From positions 1-40,180 of the forward strand of contig JADGBH010000042.1 in NCBI GenBank assembly GCA_015231595.1: a DNA stretch of 40,180 nt, read 5' to 3'. Positions 28,387-36,697 of the stretch are shown here, in pieces. The notes beneath the pieces were generated by a model. That model worked only from the letters and a program-made list of their open reading frames with translations. It was not told the DNA's origin and did not search any database. Positions within the stretch are counted from its first letter, which is position 1; every line of letters starts with the position of its first letter. The stretch is from Desulfobacterales bacterium (GTDB taxonomy: Bacteria > Desulfobacterota > Desulfobacteria > Desulfobacterales > JADGBH01). The position numbers were made by a program, and so were the translations under genes.

Positions 28387-29130
28387 TTAGTTATTCACTA
28401 AATTTAATATCTCTATCATTTCTTTTTTTAAATGATTTAATTTTTGCATATTATCTACAGTTCCGCCAGAATCAGGATGATATTTTTGGCTTAATTTTCT
28501 AAAACCAGCATTAATGAGCTGTAGAGCCATTTCTTTATTCGAAAGAGTTTTTGATGAGACCATTTTTTCAAAAACTCTTTGATAATTATAGGTTCTTTTA
28601 TGTTTATCCCAGTCGTATTCAGGATTTTCTTCTTTAGAACCGTTCTGTTTATTAGTCTTAGATAATTTTTGAATCTGTAGCTGATATTCTTCAGCATTTT
28701 TATATTCTTCTATAATTTCTTTTTTAAGTTCATTTACTTTTGCGAAAATAAGTTTTGAGTATTTTTCATAATCGTGCCTTCCTGCATTGGAAAAATTTTT
28801 TTTGATACCATCAAATATTTTACCCTCATTTATACCCCAAGCATTTTTTTTCCAAGCCCAATCACGTTTTAACGTATCAATAAAATCATCTACAATGTCC
28901 CAATATCCTATTACAGCTATTTCCCATTTTTTCTTTTTTGAAACGCCATTTTCAGAATAAGTATCTACTAAGTTAATTGTATAAATATATTTTGGTTCTC
29001 GTTCTAATTCTTCTCCAGTAAAGCGATATTGGTCAGACCCTGGATAACAAGGTAGCCACTGCGCATTTTTATAAACCCCGCTTGATGTAGGTTTTTTTGT
29101 AGATTTTCTTTTTGTAATACTGCAATACAT
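28387..29130 (-). CDS. Protein with a C-terminal J domain (DnaJ-like)
   Basis: Protein of 247 residues. The last 60 residues resemble a J domain: helix II (MALQLINAGFRKLSQKY), the HPD motif in YHPDSGG and helix III (MQKLNHLKKEMIEILNLV). In this group the J domain is short and placed at the C-terminus. The N-terminal 130 residues are rich in Trp and Lys and include WEIAVIGYWDIVDDFIDTLK, which I cannot assign; the middle is a charged helix. It would be expected to stimulate an Hsp70 (DnaK) ATPase, but the client is unknown. A GAGG site lies about 13 bases before the ATG. It is just upstream of the metallopeptidase gene on the same strand. Confidence 0.72.
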   Translation of the reverse strand: MYCSITKRKSTKKPTSSGVYKNAQWLPCYPGSDQYRFTGEELEREPKYIYTINLVDTYSENGVSKKKKWEIAVIGYWDIVDDFIDTLKRDWAWKKNAWGINEGKIFDGIKKNFSNAGRHDYEKYSKLIFAKVNELKKEIIEEYKNAEEYQLQIQKLSKTNKQNGSKEENPEYDWDKHKRTYNYQRVFEKMVSSKTLSNKEMALQLINAGFRKLSQKYHPDSGGTVDNMQKLNHLKKEMIEILNLVNN

Positions 29131-29463
29131 AACTAAATTTATTTCCTCATATAAAATGTTTTGTTTTTTATCAAGCAGAGGGTATTATGTGTTTTTTATA
29201 TTTATGGCAAGACTTTATTATATTTTTTTATAAAAATGACATACTATTTCTAATTTTATATAATAAAATTTGGATTGACTTTTATTTTTAGCCTTATTCA
29301 TCTGAATTATATGTCATTAGTTCTTATTAATTAGTTATTAATTAGGGAGCTTGATTTTATAAATGAAATAATGATATTGAAACTATACTTGTTTTTTTTG
29401 GTTTGGTTGTGTAGAGGCAACTAACTTGTCTTAACATTAATAATAAAGATAAATGAGGATATC
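29131..29463. other. Divergent intergenic region
   Basis: These 333 bp separate the J-domain gene (minus) from the nucleotidase-like gene (plus) and must hold promoters for both. The region is extremely AT-rich. It contains a diverged, inverted copy of the 80-bp repeat (29237-29316). A short tandem TTATTAATTAG-type repeat lies at about 29323-29344. I see no RNA gene or hairpin terminator. The downstream gene has a clear GAGGATATC-ATG start region. Confidence 0.6.
29237..29316 (-). repeat. 80-bp palindromic repeat, copy C (diverged, inverted)
   Basis: The ends TGACATA and TATGTCA are inverted, and the length is 80 bp, the same as copies A and B. Aligned with the reverse complement of copy B without gaps, roughly two thirds or more of positions match, including AAAATTTG, TTTTAGCCTTA and CTGAAT. 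It is therefore an older copy in the opposite orientation. Confidence 0.7.
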
Positions 29464-30960
29464 ATGAAATATTTCCGATTTATTGTTTATTTGTCTTTAG
29501 TCTATTGTGGCTTAATTTTTAATGCTTTTTCCCAAAATACCCAATTAAAAATTATTTACGCATCAAACATGCCTGACATAGAGATAAAGGAAGGTGTCGG
29601 AGGTCTGCCTGAATTAGCATCCTTGCTAAAGGATGCAAGGTCAGCCAATGAAAATGTTTTATTTTTGTATGGTGGAGATAGCCTTGCTCCAAGTGCGCTG
29701 TCTTCTTTTGACAAAGGTACACATATAATCAGCTTATTAAACAGCCTTGAACCAAGTGCTATGGCAGTTGCAAAACGTGAATTTACTTATAAAGAAGATG
29801 AGCTTATTTTAAGAACCTATGAGGCCTCTTTTCCAATGCTAAATGCTAATATTTATGATCCTATAACTAAAGGCAATATGGAAGGATTAGAAACATATCA
29901 ATGCTTTAATATTGGAAATTATAAAATTTGTATATTTGCCGTTATTGATCCTGAAATACTAATAAAATACAGGCCTAAGCGTATTGAAATAAGAGATACA
30001 TTAGAAGTTATAAAAAAAACAGCAAGAGAAATTCGTAAGCAGGGAGCTGATATAATAATTTTAATGACTGATTATTTAATTCCAAATGTTGAAGAATTAC
30101 TATCCAGCGAATTGATAAATATTATTTTAAAATCAGACTCAAACGAAGATTCAATATTTTCAAATAAAAACGGGATTTATATTCGTCAAGGAACAGATAA
30201 GAGAAAAGCTGCTATTATAGATTTGTTTTTGGAAGGAAAAAAAGACAGTTTTAAATGGAAATATGATGTAAAAATGTCTTTTTTAAATGAATATAAACCT
30301 GACAAGGATATTTTAAAGCAGGTTCAATCTTATCTTTTGAGTTTATCAAAACTTATGGATGTTGTAATAGGTGTAACGAGCACACCGCTTGATACAACTC
30401 GTGAATCTGTAAGGACATCAGAAAATGCGTTTGGAAATCTTATTGCCGATGCTGTACGAGAGTATTACGGTGCTGATATATCTTTAATAAATGGAGGTGG
30501 AATACGCGGTAAACGAAAATACCCAGCAGGCTCAGAATTAACTCGTAAAGATATCCAAGCAGAACTACCTTTCCCAAATAGCCATATTATTATTCGAGTG
30601 ACAGGATCTCAAATTTTAGAAGCATTGGAAAGTGGATTTAGCGCGATCGATAATGTATCAGGAGGCTTTCCCCATGTTTCAGGAATGACTGTAACTTATT
30701 CTAAAAATTCTCCAGTAGGTAAGCGTGTTCGTTCAGTTATTATTGACGGAAAACCTCTTAAACTTGACAGTAAATATGTTATGGCAACATTAGATTTTAT
30801 TGCGGATGGAGGTGATGGCTATGATGCTTTAAAAAATAGCGAGCATTTAAGCCATGCAAGCGGAAGTCAAATATTATGGGATACAGTTAGGTCTTATATT
30901 GAATCAAAAAAAAATATTTCTCCTAAAATCGAAGGACGTTTGATTGAAATTTCTAATTGA
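29464..30960 (+). CDS. 5'-nucleotidase-like periplasmic protein lacking metal ligands (probable pseudoenzyme)
   Basis: Exported protein of 498 residues with the UshA/5'-nucleotidase layout: signal peptide (1-23, ending NAFS), metallophosphatase-like domain (about 27-265) and 5_nucleotid_C domain (about 300-495). The C-terminal nucleotide-binding domain is well kept, with N343-G-G-G-I-R348, LPFPNSHII and G449-G-D-G-Y453. In the catalytic domain only GGD (70-72) survives. The expected N-D-x-H-G is A-S-N-M-P-D (33-38), GNHEFD is V-A-K-R-E-F (102-107), and the two later His motifs read M-T-D-Y-L (201-205) and L-K-S-D-S (222-226). Hydrolysis is therefore unlikely, while ligand binding may persist. 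The next gene, a hybrid kinase, begins 10 bp later with its GAGG site overlapping this stop codon, so a sensory partner role is inferred. GAGG precedes the start ATG. Confidence 0.85.
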   Translation: MKYFRFIVYLSLVYCGLIFNAFSQNTQLKIIYASNMPDIEIKEGVGGLPELASLLKDARSANENVLFLYGGDSLAPSALSSFDKGTHIISLLNSLEPSAMAVAKREFTYKEDELILRTYEASFPMLNANIYDPITKGNMEGLETYQCFNIGNYKICIFAVIDPEILIKYRPKRIEIRDTLEVIKKTAREIRKQGADIIILMTDYLIPNVEELLSSELINIILKSDSNEDSIFSNKNGIYIRQGTDKRKAAIIDLFLEGKKDSFKWKYDVKMSFLNEYKPDKDILKQVQSYLLSLSKLMDVVIGVTSTPLDTTRESVRTSENAFGNLIADAVREYYGADISLINGGGIRGKRKYPAGSELTRKDIQAELPFPNSHIIIRVTGSQILEALESGFSAIDNVSGGFPHVSGMTVTYSKNSPVGKRVRSVIIDGKPLKLDSKYVMATLDFIADGGDGYDALKNSEHLSHASGSQILWDTVRSYIESKKNISPKIEGRLIEISN

Positions 30961-30970
30961 GGTTTAATTC

Positions 30971-33799
30971 ATGTCTGTAATTATTTCTAAAAATTCTTCT
31001 GAAAGTGGAAATGCCAAACAAAAAAAACGCAGAAGCATAGCTAAAACACTTGGAGTAGGTTTAGCTGTTATGGTGCTGTCTCTGCTTGTCGTATCTTCAA
31101 TTGCCTTCTATAGCCTTTTTGATTTTAACAATGCTCTTTATGATTTATCAGATAAATCTCTTCCTAAAATTGTTTTTGGCTCGCGTTTTACAAGTTTATT
31201 AAATCAATTGCTGTATCATACAGAAAAATTGTCCAACTCGAATGCTGAGGCTAACCGTCGTATAGCTTTTGAAAATATAAAAAAACAATTCGAAAAAATT
31301 CATGAAATATATTCCAAAATGGAAGATGTTGATATGAGCCAAATTGATAAAGAATTGTCTGTTCTTGAATCTACGTTGGAAGACTTGAATAAACTTGTGG
31401 CAGAACGCATAGATATTGCCAAAAAGATAGAAGTGTCATTATCATCTATGCTCGATTTAGCCGAAAAATTTACAAAATTATGGCAGGATATAAAAGCATT
31501 GAATCACGATGAAAAAAATTTCAATGCGCTTTCAGATTGGAATTCCATATTTGTAAATATTATAAATCAAAGTTGCAGAGCTCCCTTACTTAAAAGCTTG
31601 CATAAAGTCAAAACTTTGAAAAAAATACTAACAAAACAATTTGTTAGTTTTAATGATGCATCAAGAGATTTACCAGATAATGTGAAGGGTTCTATTGGAA
31701 ATTTTGGGGAAAGACTTCAAACAATCGTTATAGATAATGAAGGTTTGATACCTTTAATTGAATATCAAATAAAAATATCGAGCCAAGCTTTAGGAAAGGG
31801 CAATTTTGCATTGAGTCTTGTAGCAGAATTTAATTCTTCTAATATAACAATATTTAATAATTTACTCACATTGACAGCTGATAATACTACAAAATTATCT
31901 AAAAGAGTCAATAAACAAGCATGGTTTTTTTCAGGATTATCTTTAATTGCATTATTTATTAGCATTATTGTGTATCGCTATTTTCGTAACATTCTTACTA
32001 TCCGTTTGATAAAACTCAATAATGCTGTGCTTCGTCGTGTGGCTGGTAATGATGCAAAAATTGAAAAACAAGGGAATGATGAAATTTCCGATATCGCCAG
32101 CAGTTTTCTTTTTTATGTTGATGAAGTCAATAAAAGAGAAAAAAGCCTTCAAAAACGCACTAAAGAGTTGAATGAGGCTCTTTATGAACTTGATGAAAAA
32201 AGAAAAGAAGCGGAAGATGCTACAAAAGCTAAAAGCGATTTTCTTGCGAATATGAGTCATGAAATACGAACTCCAATGAATGGTATTATAGGAATGTGCC
32301 ATCTTGTTCTAAAAACACAACTTAATCCTAAACAATACGATTATATAAAAAAAATAGATGTATCCGCAAAGTCTCTTTTAGGTATACTTAATGATATTCT
32401 TGATTTTTCTAAAATCGAGGCTGGAAAATTAGATATGGAGTCAATTGATTTTGATCTCAATGATGTCATGAATAATCTTGCTAATCTTATTTCTATGAAA
32501 GCTCACGAAAAAGGTTTAGAGCTTATCTTCGAATTAAATCCAAATCTTCCTACAGATTTAAACGGTGATCCTTTACGATTAGGTCAGATTTTATTGAACT
32601 TGACAAATAATGCTGTAAAATTTACTGCTAAAGGTGAAATTATAATTTCAATGGAGCCTGTTTATATAGATGAAAATCAAGTTATGATTGAATTTTCAGT
32701 AAACGATACTGGTATTGGAATGACTCAAGAACAAATTTTAAAGCTGTTTAACTCATTTCAACAGGCAGATACATCTACAACAAGAAAATTCGGGGGAACT
32801 GGGCTTGGCCTTGCTATCAGTAAAAAATTAGTTGAAATGATGGGCGGAGAAATTGGTGTAGAAAGTAATTATGGCAAGGGTAGTAACTTTTTCTTTACAG
32901 CAAAATTTAATATACAGGCCTCTATAAAAACAGAACAGCTTATTCCTAAAAACCATAAAGGGATGAGAGTTTTGATTGTAGATGATAGTATGACTTGTTG
33001 TAAAGTATTGCAAAAATCTTTAGAAACCTTTTCGTTTATTGTAGATACTGCTTGTTCTGGACCTGAAGCTATATCTAAATTTAGGGAAGCATGTAAAAAC
33101 GGAAAAGAACCTAATTTAATATTTATGGACTGGCAAATGCCAGGTATGAACGGTATAGAAACTGCTTTGCAAATAAAAAAAGAAGCCGCTTTTAAAAATA
33201 CTACAAAAATTATAATGGTAACGGCTCATGGTAGAGAAGATATTATGAAACAAGTTGAAGATATTCAAATAGACGGTTTTTTGCTTAAGCCTGTTACTCA
33301 CTCTCTTCTTGTTGATATTATCAATCAAGTTATTGAACAAACAAATAATTACGATAAAAACGATGATAATTCTATTGATATAGAAAATGAAATTCCAGAA
33401 GGTTTTGATGATATTAGGGGTTCCCATGTCCTACTCGTTGAAGATAATGAGATAAATAAACAAGTAGCTATTGAAATCCTTAAATCTGAAGGATTTAAAG
33501 TATCCGTTGCTTCAAATGGACAAGATGCAATCAATAAAATAAAGAAATCAGAAAATAACCGTATATATGATGCGGTGCTTATGGATATACAAATGCCTGT
33601 AATGGACGGCTATATAGCTGCTCAAGAAATTCGTAAGGATTATAGATTCAAAGATTTACCGATAATTGCAATGACAGCCGATGCTATGAGCGATGTTTTT
33701 CAAAAAGTTTTGGAATCGGGTATGAATGACTATGTTACTAAACCTATTGAACCGTATATATTATTTAAATCTTTAACTAAATGGATTAAACATAAATAA
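30971..33799 (+). CDS. Hybrid sensor histidine kinase, HAMP-HisKA-REC-REC
   Basis: Inner-membrane kinase of 942 residues. Membrane helices lie at about 26-50 ([20 protein letters not shown]) and 316-338 ([20 protein letters not shown]). Between them is a largely helical periplasmic domain, as in TorS-type sensors. HAMP (about 340-393) and a coiled coil follow. HisKA has its His in [12 protein letters not shown] near 431. The HATPase covers about 545-655 ([19 protein letters not shown]). Receiver 1 (VLIVDDSM near 667, Asp near 719 in [12 protein letters not shown]) and receiver 2 ([11 protein letters not shown] near 819, Asp near 872 in [11 protein letters not shown]) end the protein. There is no HPt, so a separate phosphotransfer protein is needed. 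Start and spacing show translational coupling to the nucleotidase-like gene. Confidence 0.93.
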   Translation: MSVIISKNSSESGNAKQKKRRSIAKTLGVGLAVMVLSLLVVSSIAFYSLFDFNNALYDLSDKSLPKIVFGSRFTSLLNQLLYHTEKLSNSNAEANRRIAFENIKKQFEKIHEIYSKMEDVDMSQIDKELSVLESTLEDLNKLVAERIDIAKKIEVSLSSMLDLAEKFTKLWQDIKALNHDEKNFNALSDWNSIFVNIINQSCRAPLLKSLHKVKTLKKILTKQFVSFNDASRDLPDNVKGSIGNFGERLQTIVIDNEGLIPLIEYQIKISSQALGKGNFALSLVAEFNSSNITIFNNLLTLTADNTTKLSKRVNKQAWFFSGLSLIALFISIIVYRYFRNILTIRLIKLNNAVLRRVAGNDAKIEKQGNDEISDIASSFLFYVDEVNKREKSLQKRTKELNEALYELDEKRKEAEDATKAKSDFLANMSHEIRTPMNGIIGMCHLVLKTQLNPKQYDYIKKIDVSAKSLLGILNDILDFSKIEAGKLDMESIDFDLNDVMNNLANLISMKAHEKGLELIFELNPNLPTDLNGDPLRLGQILLNLTNNAVKFTAKGEIIISMEPVYIDENQVMIEFSVNDTGIGMTQEQILKLFNSFQQADTSTTRKFGGTGLGLAISKKLVEMMGGEIGVESNYGKGSNFFFTAKFNIQASIKTEQLIPKNHKGMRVLIVDDSMTCCKVLQKSLETFSFIVDTACSGPEAISKFREACKNGKEPNLIFMDWQMPGMNGIETALQIKKEAAFKNTTKIIMVTAHGREDIMKQVEDIQIDGFLLKPVTHSLLVDIINQVIEQTNNYDKNDDNSIDIENEIPEGFDDIRGSHVLLVEDNEINKQVAIEILKSEGFKVSVASNGQDAINKIKKSENNRIYDAVLMDIQMPVMDGYIAAQEIRKDYRFKDLPIIAMTADAMSDVFQKVLESGMNDYVTKPIEPYILFKSLTKWIKHK

Positions 33800-33809
33800 A
33801 GGGATTGTT

Positions 33810-34085
33810 ATGGCAAAACAGTTGATATTAACTGGTAAAGTTCAAGGAGTTATGTGCAGAAATTATTGCAGCAAGTATGGAAGACTTCTTGGACTTAGAG
33901 GTTCAGCAACTAATCTTGCAAGTGGTGATGTAAAAGTATTGCTCGATACCGATGACGATTCATTAAGTATAAAATTTATTGAACACATAAAAATTAATCC
34001 CAAAAATTATATTTTTTGGGGAAAAATTAAAGAAGTCACTATATCCGATTACTCTGGTAATCTGAAAGGAGAATATGAATTTTAG
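33810..34085 (+). CDS. acyP: Acylphosphatase
   Basis: Small protein of 91 residues, the usual acylphosphatase size. The signature G-K-V-Q-G-V-M-C-R17-N holds the phosphate-binding loop and catalytic Arg17, with Cys16 where Phe is usual. The catalytic Asn35 is in GSATNLASGDVKV. It would hydrolyse acyl phosphates such as acetyl phosphate. The C-terminal strand is present (NLKGEYEF), so the gene appears intact. It starts 10 bp after the kinase with AAGGGA upstream, so it is co-transcribed. A link between acyl-phosphate turnover and the kinase is possible but not shown. Confidence 0.85.
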   Translation: MAKQLILTGKVQGVMCRNYCSKYGRLLGLRGSATNLASGDVKVLLDTDDDSLSIKFIEHIKINPKNYIFWGKIKEVTISDYSGNLKGEYEF

Positions 34086-34177
34086 CTTGATATCTAATTC
34101 CCTAAATCATCTGACGAATTAAAAAGAAAATTAGAACAGTTAAAATTTAGGAATAAACAAGCTGACATAGCGTTCAT

Positions 34178-34222
34178 TTGTCATTATATAATCTTATTTC
34201 CACTAGCGATATCCTTGATTGT
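34178..34222 (-). pseudogene. Relic of the 5' end of a second Rpn-type gene
   Basis: Immediately after the stop of the 34222-35154 gene, the minus strand repeats that gene's own leader and first codons. A 42-bp block at 34181-34222 corresponds to 35132-35173, with 22 and 12 identical bases flanking 8 variable ones. It contains the AAGGA site and codons for E-I-R-L-Y-N-D, then a stop. The block looks like what is left of a tandem duplicate. Confidence 0.7.
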
Positions 34223-35154
34223 CATAAGTTATTTTTTTCAACTTCAACTAAAGGTATATTTAAAGCATTAACAATGTTATCATTTGAAAGCCCCATTTGT
34301 TTTAGGGTTAAAATTGAACGTTTTTGAATGTCTTCTTTAGCCCGCCTTTCCTGTTCTTTAGCTTGTCGTTCCTGTTGTATTACTCTCAAAGCATCCATGT
34401 ATTGTTTTTTTAATTTTTCTTTTAAGGCAGCTTCAGTGCGTTGAACTCTGAGCCATTCTTCATGCAAGCGATATTGTTCCCTAAGTTTATCGTCTTTAGT
34501 AAAAGTTTGAAGCATATTAAAGACCTCCTTTATTGCATCATTTTTATCGAAGAAGCTGTTGAGCTGTTTTGAATTGTCCTGTATTGTACCGATAAAATAA
34601 CTCCATTGTTCCAGCTCTTTTGTGTAGTTCATTTTATCAAAGCATTTTAAAAATTTATTTAATTCAACATAATAGAGATTCCAGTGATTTATTAAAGGTT
34701 TATGCGTTCTGGTATTGAGCATAGCATAATGGTTAAACCAAAATTTTTCATCAGCTTCATCATTAAAAAGAGAATCAATTAAAATATGAATGCCATAGCA
34801 TGGTTTAAGATCATCATAATTGATTTCTTTACTTTTTTTCAATTGCTCACGATACATGCCGGCAAGATAATATTTGGAACGCTGTGGATAATATTCATTG
34901 TATATAACCTGAATTTCAAGGTCAATCCATTCTTCGGTTTGAATATCTTTAGCACGAATATCGAGAATGCCCATTTTTTCGTTAGTAAAAGGTTCAGATG
35001 TATCAAAGGGATTTAAAATTTTGACTTCGGAAAATTTATGTTCATCACTGTCATATCCGACTACTGAATTGAGAAAACAAATCAAAGGCCTGGTATGCTC
35101 TTGTCTGCCGAAAATCCATTTAAAAACAATATCATTATATAATCTTATTTCCAT
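34222..35154 (-). CDS. Rpn-family PD-(D/E)XK nuclease (putative transposase-type)
   Basis: Protein of 310 residues in the PD-(D/E)XK family often annotated as Rpn or 'nuclease family transposase'. The N-terminal start is typical (YNDIVFKWIFG). The core shows D65 in GILDIRAKD and E80-I-Q82 in WIDLEIQVIY, the D...ExQ variant of the motif. YYLAGMYREQL follows. The C-terminal 80 residues are helical and Arg/Gln/Glu-rich, and end in a short helix-turn-helix-like stretch (LKQMGLSNDNIVNALNI). RecA-independent recombination-promoting nuclease activity is known for E. coli RpnA. The ATG at 35152-35154 follows AAGGA at a good distance. It lies 23 bp downstream of a truncated nuclease-like gene and is followed by a relic of its own 5' end. 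Confidence 0.85.
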   Translation of the reverse strand: MEIRLYNDIVFKWIFGRQEHTRPLICFLNSVVGYDSDEHKFSEVKILNPFDTSEPFTNEKMGILDIRAKDIQTEEWIDLEIQVIYNEYYPQRSKYYLAGMYREQLKKSKEINYDDLKPCYGIHILIDSLFNDEADEKFWFNHYAMLNTRTHKPLINHWNLYYVELNKFLKCFDKMNYTKELEQWSYFIGTIQDNSKQLNSFFDKNDAIKEVFNMLQTFTKDDKLREQYRLHEEWLRVQRTEAALKEKLKKQYMDALRVIQQERQAKEQERRAKEDIQKRSILTLKQMGLSNDNIVNALNIPLVEVEKNNL

Positions 35155-35177
35155 AGCATCTATCCTTGATTGTTGTA

Positions 35178-35450
35178 TTAATTAAAGGATTCAGTATATT
35201 TGAATTCTATTAAAATATGACTTGCCTTGCTTTGGCGAATTCCATCAGGAAGCCTTTGTTTTTGTTCTTCTGTCCAATGATCATTATCCCTCCTTAAAAT
35301 CAAAATGTCGGCTTTAGGAGGCTCGCTCATAACAGGGAAATCAGTGAATACCTGAATGCCTACAGGAACCAAAAGAGATTCTAACATAGCGCCAAAGATA
35401 CGGTGCCATTGAGTTTGTTGAGCTTGTTCGCGATTCCCATTTTTATCCAT
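35178..35450 (-). pseudogene. Truncated PD-(D/E)XK-like gene fragment
   Basis: A 90-residue frame beginning QTQWHRIFGAMLESLLVPVG and ending IEFKYTESFN. The pattern D48 in PPKADILIL with E82-x-K84 in LIEFKYT looks like the catalytic core of a PD-(D/E)XK fold. The fold needs further helices and strands after E-x-K, but the frame stops six residues later and the Rpn gene starts 23 bp on. I infer that the 3' part was lost when the Rpn unit arrived. A small intact protein cannot be excluded. No convincing ribosome-binding site is visible. Confidence 0.6.
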
Positions 35451-35606
35451 TTATATAAACTTTTATTACAACTTAAAATTAGAAGAATGCCTTATTTATA
35501 AATTTAAAAGCATTAATTTGCAAATTAAATTAATTTTGCTTGATTTAATCTTCTAAAAAATTAAATATAAAAAAGATGTAAAAATGTGAAATTATATGAA
35601 ATTATC

Positions 35607-35686
35607 TGACATATAGTTCAGCTGTCTAAGGCTAAAAGTATAGCCTTAAACAAATATTAGTATTAAAAAATAGTAATGATACGTCA
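35607..35686 (+). repeat. 80-bp palindromic repeat, copy A
   Basis: The copy runs from TGACATATAGTT to AATGATACGTCA. It matches copy B (37718-37797) in the same orientation with 9 differences over 80 bp by my count, and the similarity extends a few bases left (TTATC). The centre holds an imperfect inverted repeat built on TCTAAGGCTA and TAGCCTTA. It ends 44 bp before the formylglycine-enzyme-like gene. Confidence 0.85.
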
Positions 35687-35730
35687 TTTTTTTATATTAT
35701 AATATATGGGAATCAAAAGTCATTCCGGGA

Positions 35731-36567
35731 ATGAAGTTTGTATATATTGAACCCGGTGAATTTATGATGGGAAGTCCTTCAAATGAGCCAGGAAGAGATA
35801 GTGATAGAGAAACCCAGCATAAAGTTCGAATAACAAAGGGTTTTTATATGCAGCAAACTCAGGTAACACAGGCTCAATGGAAGAAGGTCATGGGAAACAA
35901 TCCATCATATTTTCAAAATGCTGGAGATAATGCTCCAGTTGAAACAATATCTTGGGTTGATTGCCAAGAATTTATAAAAAAATTAAACCAAATGGAAGGT
36001 GGGGCTTTTTACAGGCTTCCTACTGAAGCTGAGTGGGAGTTTGCTTGTAGAGCAGGAACGACAACTCCTTTTTCATTTGGAAATTGTTTATCAACAGAAG
36101 ATGCTAATTATAATGGAAATTATCCTTTAGGAAATTGTCCAAAAGGTATATACAGGGAAAAGCCTTTACCTGTTGCGAGTTTTTCACCAAATAAATGGGG
36201 GCTATATGATATGCATGGCAATGTATGGGAGTGGTGTTTGGATATATATGTTAGTGATATTGATAAATATGCACCTGTTGATAATCCTATATATTTAGGT
36301 ATGTATGCTGTTGTAAATATTGCGGATATATATGAGTTGTCTGCTTCAGATATATATTTTGATAATAGCAGTCGAAATTATTCGATTGGCGGCTGGGCCG
36401 ACAACGACGATTGGTACTACGGTAGGCGAGTTTGTCGGGGTGGCGACTGGAGCGACTACGCGCAGAGCTGCCGTTCAGCCAGGCGTTACTACAACTTACT
36501 GTCTTCTGAAGAGATCCTCGACATTGTCATTTTGGGTTGCCGCCTCGCGAGGACATTAACATTTTGA
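35731..36567 (+). CDS. FGE-sulfatase-domain protein, probable DGR target (variable) protein
   Basis: Protein of 278 residues with the SUMF1/FGE-sulfatase (C-type-lectin-like) fold. The landmarks are FVYIEPGEFMMGSPSNEPGR, YMQQTQVTQAQWKKVMGNNP, YRLPTEAEWEFACRAGT and YDMHGNVWEWCLD. The catalytic C-x-x-x-x-C of true formylglycine-generating enzymes is missing, so it is a binding protein rather than an enzyme. An unusual Asp/Tyr-rich insert (about 172-215) precedes a C-terminal block, V-C-R-G-G-D-W to G-C-R-L-A-R, which is the usual site of diversity in DGR target proteins. Codons there are GC-rich and of NNC type. No reverse transcriptase or template repeat is in the window. The start lacks a good ribosome-binding site and the frame is open only 51 bp further up to a stop inside copy A, so the N-terminus may be truncated. 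Confidence 0.85.
   Translation: MKFVYIEPGEFMMGSPSNEPGRDSDRETQHKVRITKGFYMQQTQVTQAQWKKVMGNNPSYFQNAGDNAPVETISWVDCQEFIKKLNQMEGGAFYRLPTEAEWEFACRAGTTTPFSFGNCLSTEDANYNGNYPLGNCPKGIYREKPLPVASFSPNKWGLYDMHGNVWEWCLDIYVSDIDKYAPVDNPIYLGMYAVVNIADIYELSASDIYFDNSSRNYSIGGWADNDDWYYGRRVCRGGDWSDYAQSCRSARRYYNLLSSEEILDIVILGCRLARTLTF
36378..36548 (+). other. Putative DGR variable region (VR)
   Basis: The last ~57 codons switch abruptly from AT-rich to GC-rich DNA. Codons at exposed positions are GAC, AAC, GAC, TAC, TAC, then GAC, TGG, AGC, GAC, TAC, then TAC, TAC, AAC, then ATC, CTC, GAC. This is the set expected when adenines of AAC codons in a template repeat are randomised while the final C is kept. Invariant blocks lie between (CGGGGTGGC, CGTTCAGCCAGGCGT, GGTTGCCGCCTCGCGAGG). 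The end of the gene would serve as the initiation-of-homing region. Confidence 0.75.
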
Positions 36568-36697
36568 ATTTTTTACATTTTTACCTTTTTGAATTTTTAA
36601 AGTTATCTGAACACGATTAAGGGATTATATGATTTACAGGATTGGGCTGATTCTGATTTAATAGATTTTAGGATATATATGGGATAGATGATTGTAG

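Noticed and set aside
29464..30960. An active UshA-type 5'-nucleotidase
   Set aside because: Nearly all metal-ligand motifs are replaced, although the C-terminal domain is intact.
34086..34160. Possible coding remnant on the plus strand (a short frame reading DELKRKLEQLK)
   Set aside because: It is closed by a stop a few codons upstream, lacks a start and is too short to assign; lysine-rich helices arise easily in such AT-rich DNA.
36320..36559. 79-residue frame overlapping the variable region in another frame
   Set aside because: It is a shadow caused by the GC-rich variable region and has no ribosome-binding site or recognisable domain.
35731..36567. A functional formylglycine-generating enzyme
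   Set aside because: The paired active-site cysteines of FGE are missing and no sulfatase gene is nearby.
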